Under the pieces are notes generated by a model that was given only the letters and a program-made list of their open reading frames with translations, ran no database searches and had not been told where the DNA came from. The translations under genes and the position numbers were made by a program. This document shows positions 1-6,823 of a DNA stretch of 8,826 bases, one piece after another. The stretch is from Acetatifactor sp. (GTDB taxonomy: Bacteria; Bacillota; Clostridia; Lachnospirales; Lachnospiraceae). Positions within the stretch are counted from its first letter, which is position 1, and every line of letters begins with the position of its first letter. The DNA lies in the NCBI GenBank assembly GCA_024699575.1, contig JAILPF010000265.1, positions 1 to 8,826 of the forward strand, read 5' to 3'.

Positions 1-665
1 TCATTTACAGAGCCACCCTTATATTTTGCATCAAAATCCAGTTTAACCATGCGTTCGGATATCTGATTTAATTCCAGAATCGGTTTGGTAATCTTACGGG
101 ATACCAGCCAGATAATCATCCCTCCTGCCAGAGTCGCAACAATACCCACGTAGGCAAAGAAACGGTTTCCGATTTTTGCACTCTCACGTATACTCTCCAC
201 AGGTGTGCTCATGATAAAAGAGACTCCGGTCGATAGTCGCCCGAACATCTCAAGGTGTTCATTTCCATCACTCCCCGTAAGCTGAAGTCTATAATCCTCA
301 CCTTGTTCCAATACCCTGACAAGCTCTCTGGAACGCCCGAAAATGTAGCCCATCAGTTTATTTTCCAACTCTTTTCCGCCGTTTACAGAAACATATCTCA
401 CCTGTGAATTGGCATCCATAATATAAATAGTTATATTATCATTGCTGCAAATTTGGTCCAATTCCTCTGCAAATGCATAGGTCCCATAGCTGTCACTGTT
501 CGCAGCCTGCGCGATTGTCGCATATGCATCGTAAATAACCTTGGTCTTATTATGCATATAATATTTACTCAGGAAAACAGTATTAACCAAGACACATATA
601 AAAATGGTACCTGCCATCAATCCGATAAATATCAATGCAAATTGTCTGCGAATAGAAATTTTCAT
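1..665 (-). CDS. Sensor histidine kinase, N-terminal part (runs off left edge)
   Basis: Only the first 221 codons are present and the frame is still open at base 1. Seen: a short basic N-terminus (MKISIRRQ), a first membrane helix at about residues 9-33, an extracytoplasmic sensor region of about 130 residues, a second membrane helix at about 169-189, and the start of a HAMP linker (RKITKPILELNQISERM, about 190-206). The dimerisation and ATPase domains would lie outside the window. This is the usual layout of a membrane sensor kinase that phosphorylates a partner regulator. The start ATG lies 5 bp after the response regulator stop, with GAAGAAGAG as a weak ribosome binding site inside the end of the regulator gene, so the two are very probably co-transcribed and form a cognate pair. 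The sensor domain has no motif that names the signal. Kinase identity is inferred from architecture and neighbour, because no catalytic box is visible. Confidence 0.9.
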   Translation of the reverse strand, partial: MKISIRRQFALIFIGLMAGTIFICVLVNTVFLSKYYMHNKTKVIYDAYATIAQAANSDSYGTYAFAEELDQICSNDNITIYIMDANSQVRYVSVNGGKELENKLMGYIFGRSRELVRVLEQGEDYRLQLTGSDGNEHLEMFGRLSTGVSFIMSTPVESIRESAKIGNRFFAYVGIVATLAGGMIIWLVSRKITKPILELNQISERMVKLDFDAKYKGGSVN

Positions 666-670
666 ATCAT

Positions 671-1348
671 TCACTCTTCTTCCAGCTTATACCCGACGCC
701 CCACACCGTCTTAATCAAATCGCCTTTTGCTCCCATCTTACTGCGCAGCTTTTTCACATGGGTATCTATGGTTCTGGCATCTCCAAAATAATCATAATTC
801 CATACATTATTCAATATCTTTTCTCTGGTGAGTGCAATTCCTTTATTTTCCAAAAAATATGACAAAAGTTCAAATTCTTTAAAGCTTAAATCTATCTCCT
901 GACCATCAATCAATACTCTGTGCGCTGATTTATCCAGTTCAATGCCACCATATGTGATAACCTCATCATTTTCCGACGGATTCATTCTGCGAAGAATCGC
1001 TTCAATACGTGCAACCAAAATCTTAGGGCTGAACGGTTTTGATATATACTCGTCCACACCAAGTTTAAATCCCAAAAGCTCATCTCTCTCATCGGATTTT
1101 GCCGTAAGCATAATAATGGGGACTTTGGAATATTCTCTGATTTCCTTACAGACCTGCCATCCGTCCATCTTTGGCATCATCACATCCAAAACAATCAAAG
1201 AAATATCTTTCTGCTCAAAAAATACTTCAACCGCTCTTTCTCCGTCCTCTGCTTCTATCACATCAAAATTACTGCGTACCAGGAAATCACGAACCAATTT
1301 ACGCATTCTGCTCTCATCATCAACTACCAACACTTTCAATTGTTCCAT
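671..1348 (-). CDS. OmpR/PhoB-family response regulator
   Basis: A 225-residue DNA-binding response regulator. The receiver domain (about 3-117) has the acidic pair D10/D11, the phospho-acceptor D55 (LIVLDVMMPKMDG), T82 (MLTAK) and K104 (SKPF). It is followed by a winged-helix output domain (about 130-222) ending in the typical RTIDTHVKKLRSKM and VWGVGYKLE blocks. Length is normal for the OmpR/PhoB class. I chose the start MEQLKVLVVDD because GGAGGAG lies just upstream. The frame stays open for 26 more codons upstream, but that stretch lies inside the preceding gene and does not resemble a receiver domain. The start overlaps the preceding membrane-protein gene by 13 bp, which suggests translational coupling. 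The sensor kinase gene follows after 5 bp. The regulon cannot be told from sequence. Confidence 0.96.
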   Translation of the reverse strand: MEQLKVLVVDDESRMRKLVRDFLVRSNFDVIEAEDGERAVEVFFEQKDISLIVLDVMMPKMDGWQVCKEIREYSKVPIIMLTAKSDERDELLGFKLGVDEYISKPFSPKILVARIEAILRRMNPSENDEVITYGGIELDKSAHRVLIDGQEIDLSFKEFELLSYFLENKGIALTREKILNNVWNYDYFGDARTIDTHVKKLRSKMGAKGDLIKTVWGVGYKLEEE

Positions 1349-1926
1349 TCCGAAGTCTCCTCCTCCATATAGGCCCGCTCTTTCTCTCTGATAGTCTGTT
1401 CCCTCTCTGTCAGTTCCTGCTCCCATGCGGCATAGCGGTTTTTCAATGCAGTTTCATAATTTAGGATATTGGGCTGGTCAGCATTTAGAGTAATCCAAAA
1501 CATGGCAAGGACAGCCAAAATCAAAAGTATATTTAAAATCACAGATATTCTGTAACCGCTTTTCTCATTTTCCTTTTTTTCTGATGGTCGAACTCTCTTT
1601 CTTGCAGGATTACTTTCTGTTCTCACATCCTCATCAAATGTATGAAATAATGGAATCGGCACAACCTTCTCCTGTTCAATATCCGTTCTTCCATGTAGAT
1701 AGTCTTGTAATTTTTTTAAAAATATCAACCCCACAGGAGTCCGAAACAAGCGTTCCGAAACTGCTTTATCGTAAACACGCAAAATAGCATCCGGTTTGGA
1801 ATAATCGATTTTTGATTCCAGAAGCCTTACCTTATTTGCTTCATTTTGGGCCAGCTTTGCATCCTTCAATGTGTAAAAAGAAAACCCTTCGGCTATTCTC
1901 GACTGATTTTGCTGTGTATTCTCCAA
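1336..1926 (-). CDS. Single-pass membrane protein of unknown function, first gene of the two-component operon
   Basis: I do not recognise a named family. The 196-residue product has a soluble N-terminal part (about 1-122) with a polar region around FSFYTLKDAKLAQNEAN and a hydrophobic patch near FRTPVGLIFLKKL (61-73). A basic stretch (ARKRVRPSEKK) precedes one membrane helix at about 127-147. A charged, helix-prone tail (158-196, ELTEREQTIREKERAYMEEE) is probably a coiled coil. The basic residues before the helix suggest an N-in, C-out orientation, placing the coiled coil outside. I chose a TTG start at 1926 because GGAGGGG lies 5 bp upstream. The ATG at 2013 would start inside the promoter and has no ribosome binding site. 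The gene is first after a consensus promoter and its 3' end overlaps the response regulator start by 13 bp, so it may be an accessory to that signalling pair. That link is inference. Confidence 0.8.
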   Translation of the reverse strand: MENTQQNQSRIAEGFSFYTLKDAKLAQNEANKVRLLESKIDYSKPDAILRVYDKAVSERLFRTPVGLIFLKKLQDYLHGRTDIEQEKVVPIPLFHTFDEDVRTESNPARKRVRPSEKKENEKSGYRISVILNILLILAVLAMFWITLNADQPNILNYETALKNRYAAWEQELTEREQTIREKERAYMEEETSEWNN

Positions 1927-1963
1927 TTTAACCCCTCCACGCGTTGATTTTCTAATAATAATT

Positions 1964-1992
1964 ATTATATTATTTTGAAAAAATATTGTCAA
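1964..1992 (-). promoter_or_regulatory. Sigma-A type promoter of the membrane protein/two-component operon
   Basis: Minus-strand TTGACA (1992-1987) and TATAAT (1969-1964) are separated by exactly 17 bp, both perfect consensus. The spacer is AT-rich. The TTG start with its GGAGGGG site follows about 37 bp downstream of the -10. The promoter lies only about 30 bp beyond the tmRNA terminator, so this operon starts independently of ssrA. Confidence 0.88.
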
Positions 1993-2024
1993 TTTGTGGG
2001 GCAAATCGGTCACAGAAATTACAC

Positions 2025-2063
2025 AAAAAAAGTCCGGTCAACCAAATAATGGATGATCGAACT
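2025..2063 (-). terminator. Intrinsic terminator downstream of ssrA
   Basis: On the minus strand AGTTCGATCATCC pairs with GGTTGACCGGACT (13 positions, two mismatches, one G-U) around a 7-nt loop, followed by a run of seven T. It ends the ssrA transcript just before the next operon promoter. Confidence 0.82.
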
Positions 2064-2070
2064 TTTCGAG

Positions 2071-2109
2071 TGGAGTAGACGGGAGTCTGAACCCAACGGG
2101 TTCGACTCC
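2071..2109 (-). repeat. Degenerate second copy of the ssrA 3' end, folded into an inverted repeat
   Basis: Bases 2071-2094 repeat the last 23 bases of the tmRNA gene (2131-2153). There are 17 identical bases, one inserted base at 2088, then GAACCC again. On the minus strand this is a tRNA-like T arm plus acceptor end (GACTCCCGTCTACTCCA), 60 bp downstream of the real one. The inserted base makes an 8-nt T loop, so it should not fold as a normal T arm. The copy also runs into its own inverted match: 2082-2094 pairs with 2098-2109 (12 bp, one bulged base, loop AAC). Past that, the plus strand reads on to TCCA like another weak tRNA-type 3' end. The likeliest explanation is an att-type duplication left by an element that used the ssrA 3' end. 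A processing hairpin is an alternative. Confidence 0.75.
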
Positions 2110-2130
2110 TGCCAGAGTCCACTTACAGAA

Positions 2131-2508
2131 TGGAGTAGACGGGAGTCGAACCCGTGTCCAAAAGCCCATTCCCTGTACTTCTACTATCATAGTCCGTTAT
2201 CTTAAACGGTCTTACTCCGCTTTGTTCCCTCAGTAGGCAGGAAACGAACAACCTGCAAACATTGGTAGCTTCATGATACGCCCATGCGCGCAAAGCTTAG
2301 CGCACGTCGTTTCTCACATATTTGATGCCCGGATTCCGATGTGTGAGTGCACCGGAGCGGACAAGCCGCATAAGCGGCGTCACTTACAGCTTACGCTGCA
2401 AATGCGTACTGAGTATTATCTTCAGCGTTTAGTTTAATTGTGTGATTAACGTGTCACAACGGATAGCTTCTCCAGCTGCAAGACCCCTGTCGAAACCTTT
2501 ACTACCCC
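2131..2508 (-). ncRNA. ssrA: Transfer-messenger RNA (tmRNA)
   Basis: This RNA rescues ribosomes stalled on broken mRNA. Charged with alanine and bound to SmpB, it enters the A site and adds a degradation tag. The 5' end reads GGGGTAGTAAAGGTTTCGAC and the 3' end reads ACGGGTTCGACTCCCGT followed by CTACTCCA. The ends form a 7-bp acceptor stem (GGGGTAG/CTACTCC, one G-U), and the T arm has a perfect 5-bp stem. The length of 378 nt is normal for the family. CCA is not encoded, since the base after the discriminator A is T, so it must be added later. The tag reading frame lies at 2426-2391. smpB and rnr lie upstream on the same strand. The ends are set from the acceptor pairing. Confidence 0.97.
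2391..2426 (-). other. tmRNA tag-peptide reading frame (AEDNTQYAFAA)
   Basis: Inside ssrA the resume codon is probably GCT after UAAAC, as expected from alignment with the E. coli UAGUC-GCA context. The frame reads A-E-D-N-T-Q-Y-A-F-A-A then TAA. The acidic/polar start and hydrophobic AFAA end fit the ClpXP-type degron of bacterial tmRNA tags. The resume codon is inferred by analogy. The stop and the C-terminal residues are certain. Confidence 0.88.
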
Positions 2509-2531
2509 GTAAAGGTATTTGTACAGTATAT

Positions 2532-2558
2532 ATTATATGCATTCTATCGGTCTGTCAA
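2532..2558 (-). promoter_or_regulatory. Promoter of ssrA
   Basis: Minus-strand TTGACA (2558-2553) and TATAAT (2537-2532) are both consensus. The spacer is 15 bp, shorter than ideal. The -10 lies 23 bp before the mature tmRNA 5' end, which leaves a short leader for RNase P to remove. Confidence 0.7.
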
Positions 2559-2571
2559 TGCGTATTTTTAG

Positions 2572-2614
2572 AAAAAAAGGATATATTCTCGCAGTATGCA
2601 GGCTTATATCCTTT
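2572..2614 (-). terminator. Intrinsic terminator after the MORN-repeat pseudogene
   Basis: A perfect 10-bp stem (AAAGGATATA with TATATCCTTT, 2614-2605 and 2585-2576) with a 19-nt loop is followed on the minus strand by a run of seven T. It lies 14 bp upstream of the ssrA -35 and insulates ssrA from the gene upstream. Confidence 0.82.
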
Positions 2615-2673
2615 AATTCAGACTCTTCATTATCATTCCCAGATATTGAAAAAAGAAAATTCAAATAACACTG

Positions 2674-3865
2674 TCAGGGAGTTGAATAAACAATGTTTCC
2701 ATTCTCATCATATCTTTTATATAAGATAAGCGAACCTGTTTCCGGATAATACCAGCCTTCCTCTTCGTCTGCAATCCAACTCACGTTGTATTTACTTTCA
2801 TACTGGATATTACCGGATTCGAAATAACCTGTAAGCATCTCAATCCCGGCAGTTTCGCTAATCCATGTAGTAATATCTTTACTCCTGCATTTTCCGCTTT
2901 CATAATAGCTGCTGTTCTCTATAGGTTTTCCATTCGCGCCTTCCCGATTATAATATCCCAGCTGGCCATTCAAATAGTAAATCGCACGCCAATTAGATCC
3001 GTCAGCGGCATATTCCGACTCACTGTATGACACCAAAATACCGTTTTCGTCAAAATCTTCGCACCAGTTATATGTAGTTTCATTGTAAAAACAATAGTAA
3101 TTATACTCTGAACAGATGGATTCATCATCAAAATAGTAGCTGTACGAATCAGACTCGACTTCATTTTCCTCTAAATCATATACGCTTGTTCCCGATATTC
3201 TGCCATCATAATATGTGGTGCACTTCAATACGGTCCCGTCTGTTCTATATTCATACACCTGGGAATAAAACTCCGTGCCACTTGTATCTTGCTCGGAATA
3301 TCTAAGAAGATTGTCATCCTTATCATAATCGCTGTAACAAATTATAATAAGCAAATCTCCATCAGAAACACTACCTGAAGTCTCTGTCTCCTCTTCTGTC
3401 CTAACGGCTGTTCCTAAGACTGCCGGATTGATTCTACTGCCTAGCTGATGTTTATCTGTTTCAGCCACAGTTGAATCTGCCGTTTTCTCAGGTGCTGGTT
3501 TCTCAGGGACACGCCCCTCATCAATACCATGCATAATATAATGTTCCAGGAGTAACGCCGGATTATCCCCCAGTACAGCCCTACATCCGGGTAGGTTTCC
3601 TTATAAAAGTCGATATCAAATATCCCACCGTTCTTCGCCGGAGAACGTTTTTCATAGATGCCGAAAGTCAGGTAATGTTCTAAATATGCATCCCAGTCAT
3701 CACCAAAGGCTGCTTCCAAATCAGGATATCTCTCGCGATATACACAAACATCAAAAAACTGGTTAAAGCTTCTGCCTTCCTTAAGTCCGTACTCACGAAA
3801 ATGCTGATACAAAGCCCTTTCATCATTTCCAAATGCTTCCGCAACATCCTGATAAGTAGAAGCAT
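2674..3865 (-). pseudogene. Frameshifted surface-type repeat / MORN_2-like protein
   Basis: The coding content sits in three frames. A possible ATG is at 3865. The second frame (about 3863-3580) encodes YYASTYQDVAEAFGND, HFREYGLKEGR, then YRERYPDLEAAFGDD and HYLTFGIYEKR, then FYKETYPDV. The third frame (about 3582-2674) continues AVLGDNPALLLEHYIMHGIDEGR and runs to the stop. Joined, these give three repeats of about 40-45 residues with the HYxxYGxxEGR pattern seen in Lachnospiraceae surface proteins. A linker follows, then tyrosine-rich units such as GYFESGNIQYESKY and RYDENGNIVYSTP, resembling MORN_2/YwqK-type repeats. Two one-base losses (near 3862 and 3579-3584) would explain the frames; restoring them gives 397 residues. 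No signal peptide remains, and an in-frame TAG at 3872-3870 precedes a further repeat match (YYAS), hinting at 5' loss too. Promoter and terminator are still present. Sequencing error is possible. Function unknown. Confidence 0.75.
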
Positions 3866-3917
3866 AATACTATATCGCCTTCTTCCTTTTTTCTGTATAT
3901 TTGATTATATATGAGAT

Positions 3918-3946
3918 ATTATATATCAATTAATCTGCATATTCAA
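3918..3946 (-). promoter_or_regulatory. Promoter upstream of the MORN-repeat pseudogene
   Basis: Minus-strand TTGAAT (3946-3941) and a perfect TATAAT (3923-3918) have 17-bp spacing. A purine-rich AAGGAAGAAGG stretch (3888-3878) and the ATG at 3865 follow. The gene therefore had its own transcription start, separate from smpB, whose terminator ends about 50 bp upstream. Confidence 0.68.
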
Positions 3947-3996
3947 TATAGGCAGTCTTTTTTGTTTTCGAAGGTTTTGATGCATATTTACTAAAT

Positions 3997-4041
3997 AAAA
4001 AAGAGCCAAATAGCCTATGTAGTACAACAGGCATTTGACTC
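3997..4041 (-). terminator. Intrinsic terminator after smpB
   Basis: On the minus strand GAGTCAAATGCCT pairs with AGGCTATTTGGCTC (13 bp with one bulged base and one G-U) around a 12-nt loop, followed by TTTTTTATTT. It lies about 25 bp after the smpB stop and ends the rnr-smpB unit. Confidence 0.9.
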
Positions 4042-4065
4042 CTCAATATATATTTTATTAATCTT

Positions 4066-4533
4066 TTACAGATTTCTCACTTTGAATTCTTTTTCAGCCT
4101 CTCTTCGCTGGTCTTTCTTAGCGATATCAGCCCGCTTATCATAAAGCTTTTTACCTCTGGCAAGCCCCACCTCAACTTTTGCCTTTCCATTTTGAAAGTA
4201 CACTTGCAGTGGAACAAGGGTATAGCCTTTTTCCTTAATTTTACCCTGAAGCTTATTGATTTCATATCTGTGCATCAGAAGCTTTTTCACACGGAGAGGG
4301 TCTTTATTAAAAATATTGCCTTTTTCATAAGGGCTGACGTGCATACCATAAACGAACACCTCTCCGTTTTCAATACGGATAAAGGATTCCTTAATGCTGC
4401 ACTTCCCCATGCGCATGGATTTCACTTCTGTTCCATGAAGTGCAATCCCCGCTTCATAGGTTTCATCGATAAAATAGTCATGATACGCTTTTTTGTTGTT
4501 CGCTATTAGTTTTCTTGTCTCTTTCTGCGCCAT
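4066..4533 (-). CDS. smpB: SsrA-binding protein SmpB
   Basis: A 155-residue cytoplasmic RNA-binding protein that binds the tRNA-like domain of tmRNA and carries it to stalled ribosomes. Family blocks are complete and in order: [20 protein letters not shown] near the N-terminus, GTEVKSMR (about 35-42), [17 protein letters not shown] (about 65-81), [10 protein letters not shown], and the C-terminal [19 protein letters not shown], whose basic tail inserts into the mRNA channel. Length is normal. I chose the start MAQKETRK because AGGTGAG lies about 5 bp upstream. An in-frame ATG six codons earlier (4551) would add only MMEGES and overlaps that ribosome binding site. It follows rnr by 39 bp with no terminator between them, so the two are probably co-transcribed. 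Its RNA partner ssrA lies about 1.6 kb downstream on the same strand, with the MORN-repeat pseudogene between them. Confidence 0.98.
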   Translation of the reverse strand: MAQKETRKLIANNKKAYHDYFIDETYEAGIALHGTEVKSMRMGKCSIKESFIRIENGEVFVYGMHVSPYEKGNIFNKDPLRVKKLLMHRYEINKLQGKIKEKGYTLVPLQVYFQNGKAKVEVGLARGKKLYDKRADIAKKDQRREAEKEFKVRNL

Positions 4534-4572
4534 GCTCTCACCTTCCATCATCTTTCATTCATCACTACAGTA

Positions 4573-6726
4573 TTATACCAAAACAAAATCAATTGTCCTA
4601 GTATATTTATCGCAGGATACAGCCATCACTTTCACCGGCATACCCAATCTGTAGGAATTACCTGTATGTTCTCCCACTATCTCACAAATATCTTCATGAT
4701 ATACATAATAGTCGTCATCCAGTTTAGACATGGATACAAGTCCTTCAACAGTATTCGGAAGTTCCACGTAAATCCCCCAGCCTGTAACCCCGGAAACAAC
4801 ACCTTCAAATTCTTCCATCAGATGTTCTTCCATATATTCAACCTTTTTCAGCTTGTCCGTCTCTCGTTCTGCCTCGTCTGCACGTCTCTCCATCTCAGAG
4901 GAATGCTTTGCAACATCGGGGAGAAGCTCTTTATAGTGATTTACTCTATCCTCGCCAAGTCGACCTCTAAGCTGTTCTTTTATGATTCTGTGAATCTGCA
5001 AATCTGGGTAGCGTCTTATCGGGGAAGTGAAATGACTGTAAAACTGGCATGCCAGTCCAAAATGTCCGCTGCATTCCACACTATACTTTGCCTGTTTCAT
5101 ACTGCGCAGAGTCATTCTCGCAATCATAGGTTCTTCCGGTGTACCCTCAATTTTAGTAAGAAGCTTCTGAATCTCCTTGGGATGCACTTCCTCCGAATTC
5201 ACCTTACTTCCACGTTTTCCAACCGCTTTCATATAGTAACCGTAATTATTGATAAACTCCACCAGACGCTGCATCTTCTCCCCATCCGGCACATCATGCA
5301 CACGATACAGAAAGGGAAGCTCCATCCAGTAAAAATGTTGGGCAACCGTCTCATTTGCGGCAAGCATAAAATCTTCAATGATATCTGTGGCAACATTGCG
5401 TTCATAAGCTTTGATTTCTAATGGGTGACCCTGTTTATCCAGCAAAATTTTACACTCAGGAAAGTCAAAATTGATTGCACCGCGTTTCTGTCTTTTTTCT
5501 CTCAAAACAGCTGATAATCTTTGCATCTCCTGAAACATTGGCACCAGTTCGGAATATTTTTTGTACTCGTCCTCACAGTCGGTAATGGTCTCATCTTCCA
5601 AAATATTTTTTACCGCAGTGTATGACATTCTGCGATTGACTTTAATAACCGACTCGCAGATTTCATAATCAATGATTTCGCCCTGTCGATCTATTGTCAT
5701 CAGACAGCTCAATGCCAATCTGTCGACCCCTTCGTTCAAAGAGCAGATTCCATTCGACAATGCATGAGGCAGCATTGGAATCACCCTGTCCACCAGATAC
5801 ACGCTGGTTCCACGCTTGTATGCCTCTCTGTCCAATGCAGAGTTCTCCTGAACATAGTTGGCGACATCTGCTATGTGAACACCTAAATGGTAGTTTAGTC
5901 CATCAAAATCCACACTGACTGCATCATCCAGGTCCTTCGCATCCTCACCGTCAATGGTAACCATAACAACATCTCGCAGATCTCTACGCCCGGAGCAATC
6001 CGCCTCCGAGACTTCCTGGGATACACGTTCTGCCTGATTCATGATTTTTTCACCGAATTCCACCGGCAAATCATATCCTCGTACAATAGACATAATGTCC
6101 ACTCCCGGATCATTGACATGTCCGATGATTTCCACAACCTTTCCCTCCGGGCTGTGTCTGTCGTCACCGTAATCTGTAAGCTCCACAACTACCTTATGAC
6201 CGTCCATAGCTCCTTTAGAGCGTTCCGCAGGGATAAAAATATCGGAAGAAAGTTTGATGTTATCAGGCACAACAAAACCATAACTGCTGCGAGACTTCTG
6301 ATAGGTTCCGACAATTTTCGTGATTCCTCTCTCCAGAATTCTGATAACCTGGGCTTCCACACGTTTTCCGTTTTTTTGCCCCAGAAGAGAAACCTGCACA
6401 AGATCATGGTGAAAGGCTCCGTTTACCTTATCCTCCGGTATAAACAAATCATCCGCTCTGCCGTCCACTTCCACAAATCCAAAGCCTCTGGCGTTGCTGA
6501 TAAAGGTACCGACCAAAAGCTTCCCGTCGGATTTCACATATTTACCCTTGACCGTCAAGGATAACTTTCCTTCTGCTAAAAGTTCCTGCAAAAGGTCGTG
6601 AAAAACAGATCTGTCCTCTTTTGATACCTGAAGAAAGGCCGCAAGTTCCTTTTCCTTCATAGGAATATAAAGTTCGTCATGAACAAGGTCAATTATCACA
6701 TTTTTTCTTTTATCTTTGATATCCAT
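4573..6726 (-). CDS. rnr: Ribonuclease R
   Basis: A 717-residue processive 3'-5' exoribonuclease of the RNB (RNase II/R) family. It degrades structured RNA, including defective mRNA released by trans-translation. Domains in order: N-terminal winged helix (about 8-65); two cold-shock OB domains (about 70-130, with ARGFGFVEV, and about 137-200); the RNB catalytic domain (about 248-575) with IDGEDAKDLDDAV; and a C-terminal S1 domain (about 638-715, GWGIYVELPNTVEG). D259, D265, D267 and D268 match the spacing of the four catalytic aspartates. The lysine-rich tail of the E. coli protein is absent. I chose the start MDIKDKRK because AAGGAA lies 7-8 bp upstream. The frame is open for 82 more codons, but these lie in repeat DNA and have no better ribosome binding site. 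A terminator separates it from secG, and I see no clear promoter in the gap. Confidence 0.97.
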   Translation of the reverse strand: MDIKDKRKNVIIDLVHDELYIPMKEKELAAFLQVSKEDRSVFHDLLQELLAEGKLSLTVKGKYVKSDGKLLVGTFISNARGFGFVEVDGRADDLFIPEDKVNGAFHHDLVQVSLLGQKNGKRVEAQVIRILERGITKIVGTYQKSRSSYGFVVPDNIKLSSDIFIPAERSKGAMDGHKVVVELTDYGDDRHSPEGKVVEIIGHVNDPGVDIMSIVRGYDLPVEFGEKIMNQAERVSQEVSEADCSGRRDLRDVVMVTIDGEDAKDLDDAVSVDFDGLNYHLGVHIADVANYVQENSALDREAYKRGTSVYLVDRVIPMLPHALSNGICSLNEGVDRLALSCLMTIDRQGEIIDYEICESVIKVNRRMSYTAVKNILEDETITDCEDEYKKYSELVPMFQEMQRLSAVLREKRQKRGAINFDFPECKILLDKQGHPLEIKAYERNVATDIIEDFMLAANETVAQHFYWMELPFLYRVHDVPDGEKMQRLVEFINNYGYYMKAVGKRGSKVNSEEVHPKEIQKLLTKIEGTPEEPMIARMTLRSMKQAKYSVECSGHFGLACQFYSHFTSPIRRYPDLQIHRIIKEQLRGRLGEDRVNHYKELLPDVAKHSSEMERRADEAERETDKLKKVEYMEEHLMEEFEGVVSGVTGWGIYVELPNTVEGLVSMSKLDDDYYVYHEDICEIVGEHTGNSYRLGMPVKVMAVSCDKYTRTIDFVLV

Positions 6727-6748
6727 TTCCGTTTCCTTCGATACTATC

Positions 6749-6816
6749 TTTATGTTCAGAGCCACCATCTCGAAAACGCTTCGCGTTTCCTTCGATGTGG
6801 CATATCCGCCAAATAG
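6749..6816. repeat. Repeat unit A (68 bp), upstream of rnr
   Basis: A direct repeat of 6827-6894, identical at 67 of 68 positions (C at 6765 versus T at 6843), with an exact 78-bp period. It contains the first 16 bases of the element's terminal inverted repeat and the first two internal hairpins, but lacks the third hairpin and the right terminal repeat. A further 13-base match to its interior (CGTTTCCTTCGAT) lies at 6730-6742, over the rnr ribosome binding site. Confidence 0.95.
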
Positions 6817-6823
6817 GGGCCTC

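Noticed and set aside
453..791. Plus-strand open frame across the kinase/regulator junction
   Set aside because: It overlaps two real genes on the opposite strand and resembles no protein family.
942..1391. Plus-strand open frame opposite the response regulator
   Set aside because: Antisense to a well-supported regulator, low-complexity Ser/Thr-rich product, no promoter seen.
1349..1426. Upstream extension of the response regulator (26 residues)
   Set aside because: It lies inside the preceding membrane-protein gene, and the strong GGAGGAG site points to the start at 1348.
2096..2121. A plus-strand tRNA gene ending in TCCA
   Set aside because: Only a T-arm-like piece with a mismatched stem is present. 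There are no D or anticodon arms, so it is at most a decayed inverted copy.
2442..2729. Plus-strand open frame overlapping ssrA 5' end and the pseudogene terminator
   Set aside because: It runs through tmRNA, a promoter and a terminator. The product has no recognisable features.
2674..3534. An intact gene starting at ATG 3534
   Set aside because: The frame upstream of that ATG continues a repeat motif (ALLLEHYIMHG), so the ATG is internal to a longer frameshifted gene and lacks a ribosome binding site.
4666..5421. Plus-strand open frame (251 codons) opposite rnr
   Set aside because: It lies antisense to the RNase R catalytic and S1 regions, with no recognisable domain and no supported ribosome binding site. 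It is a shadow frame.
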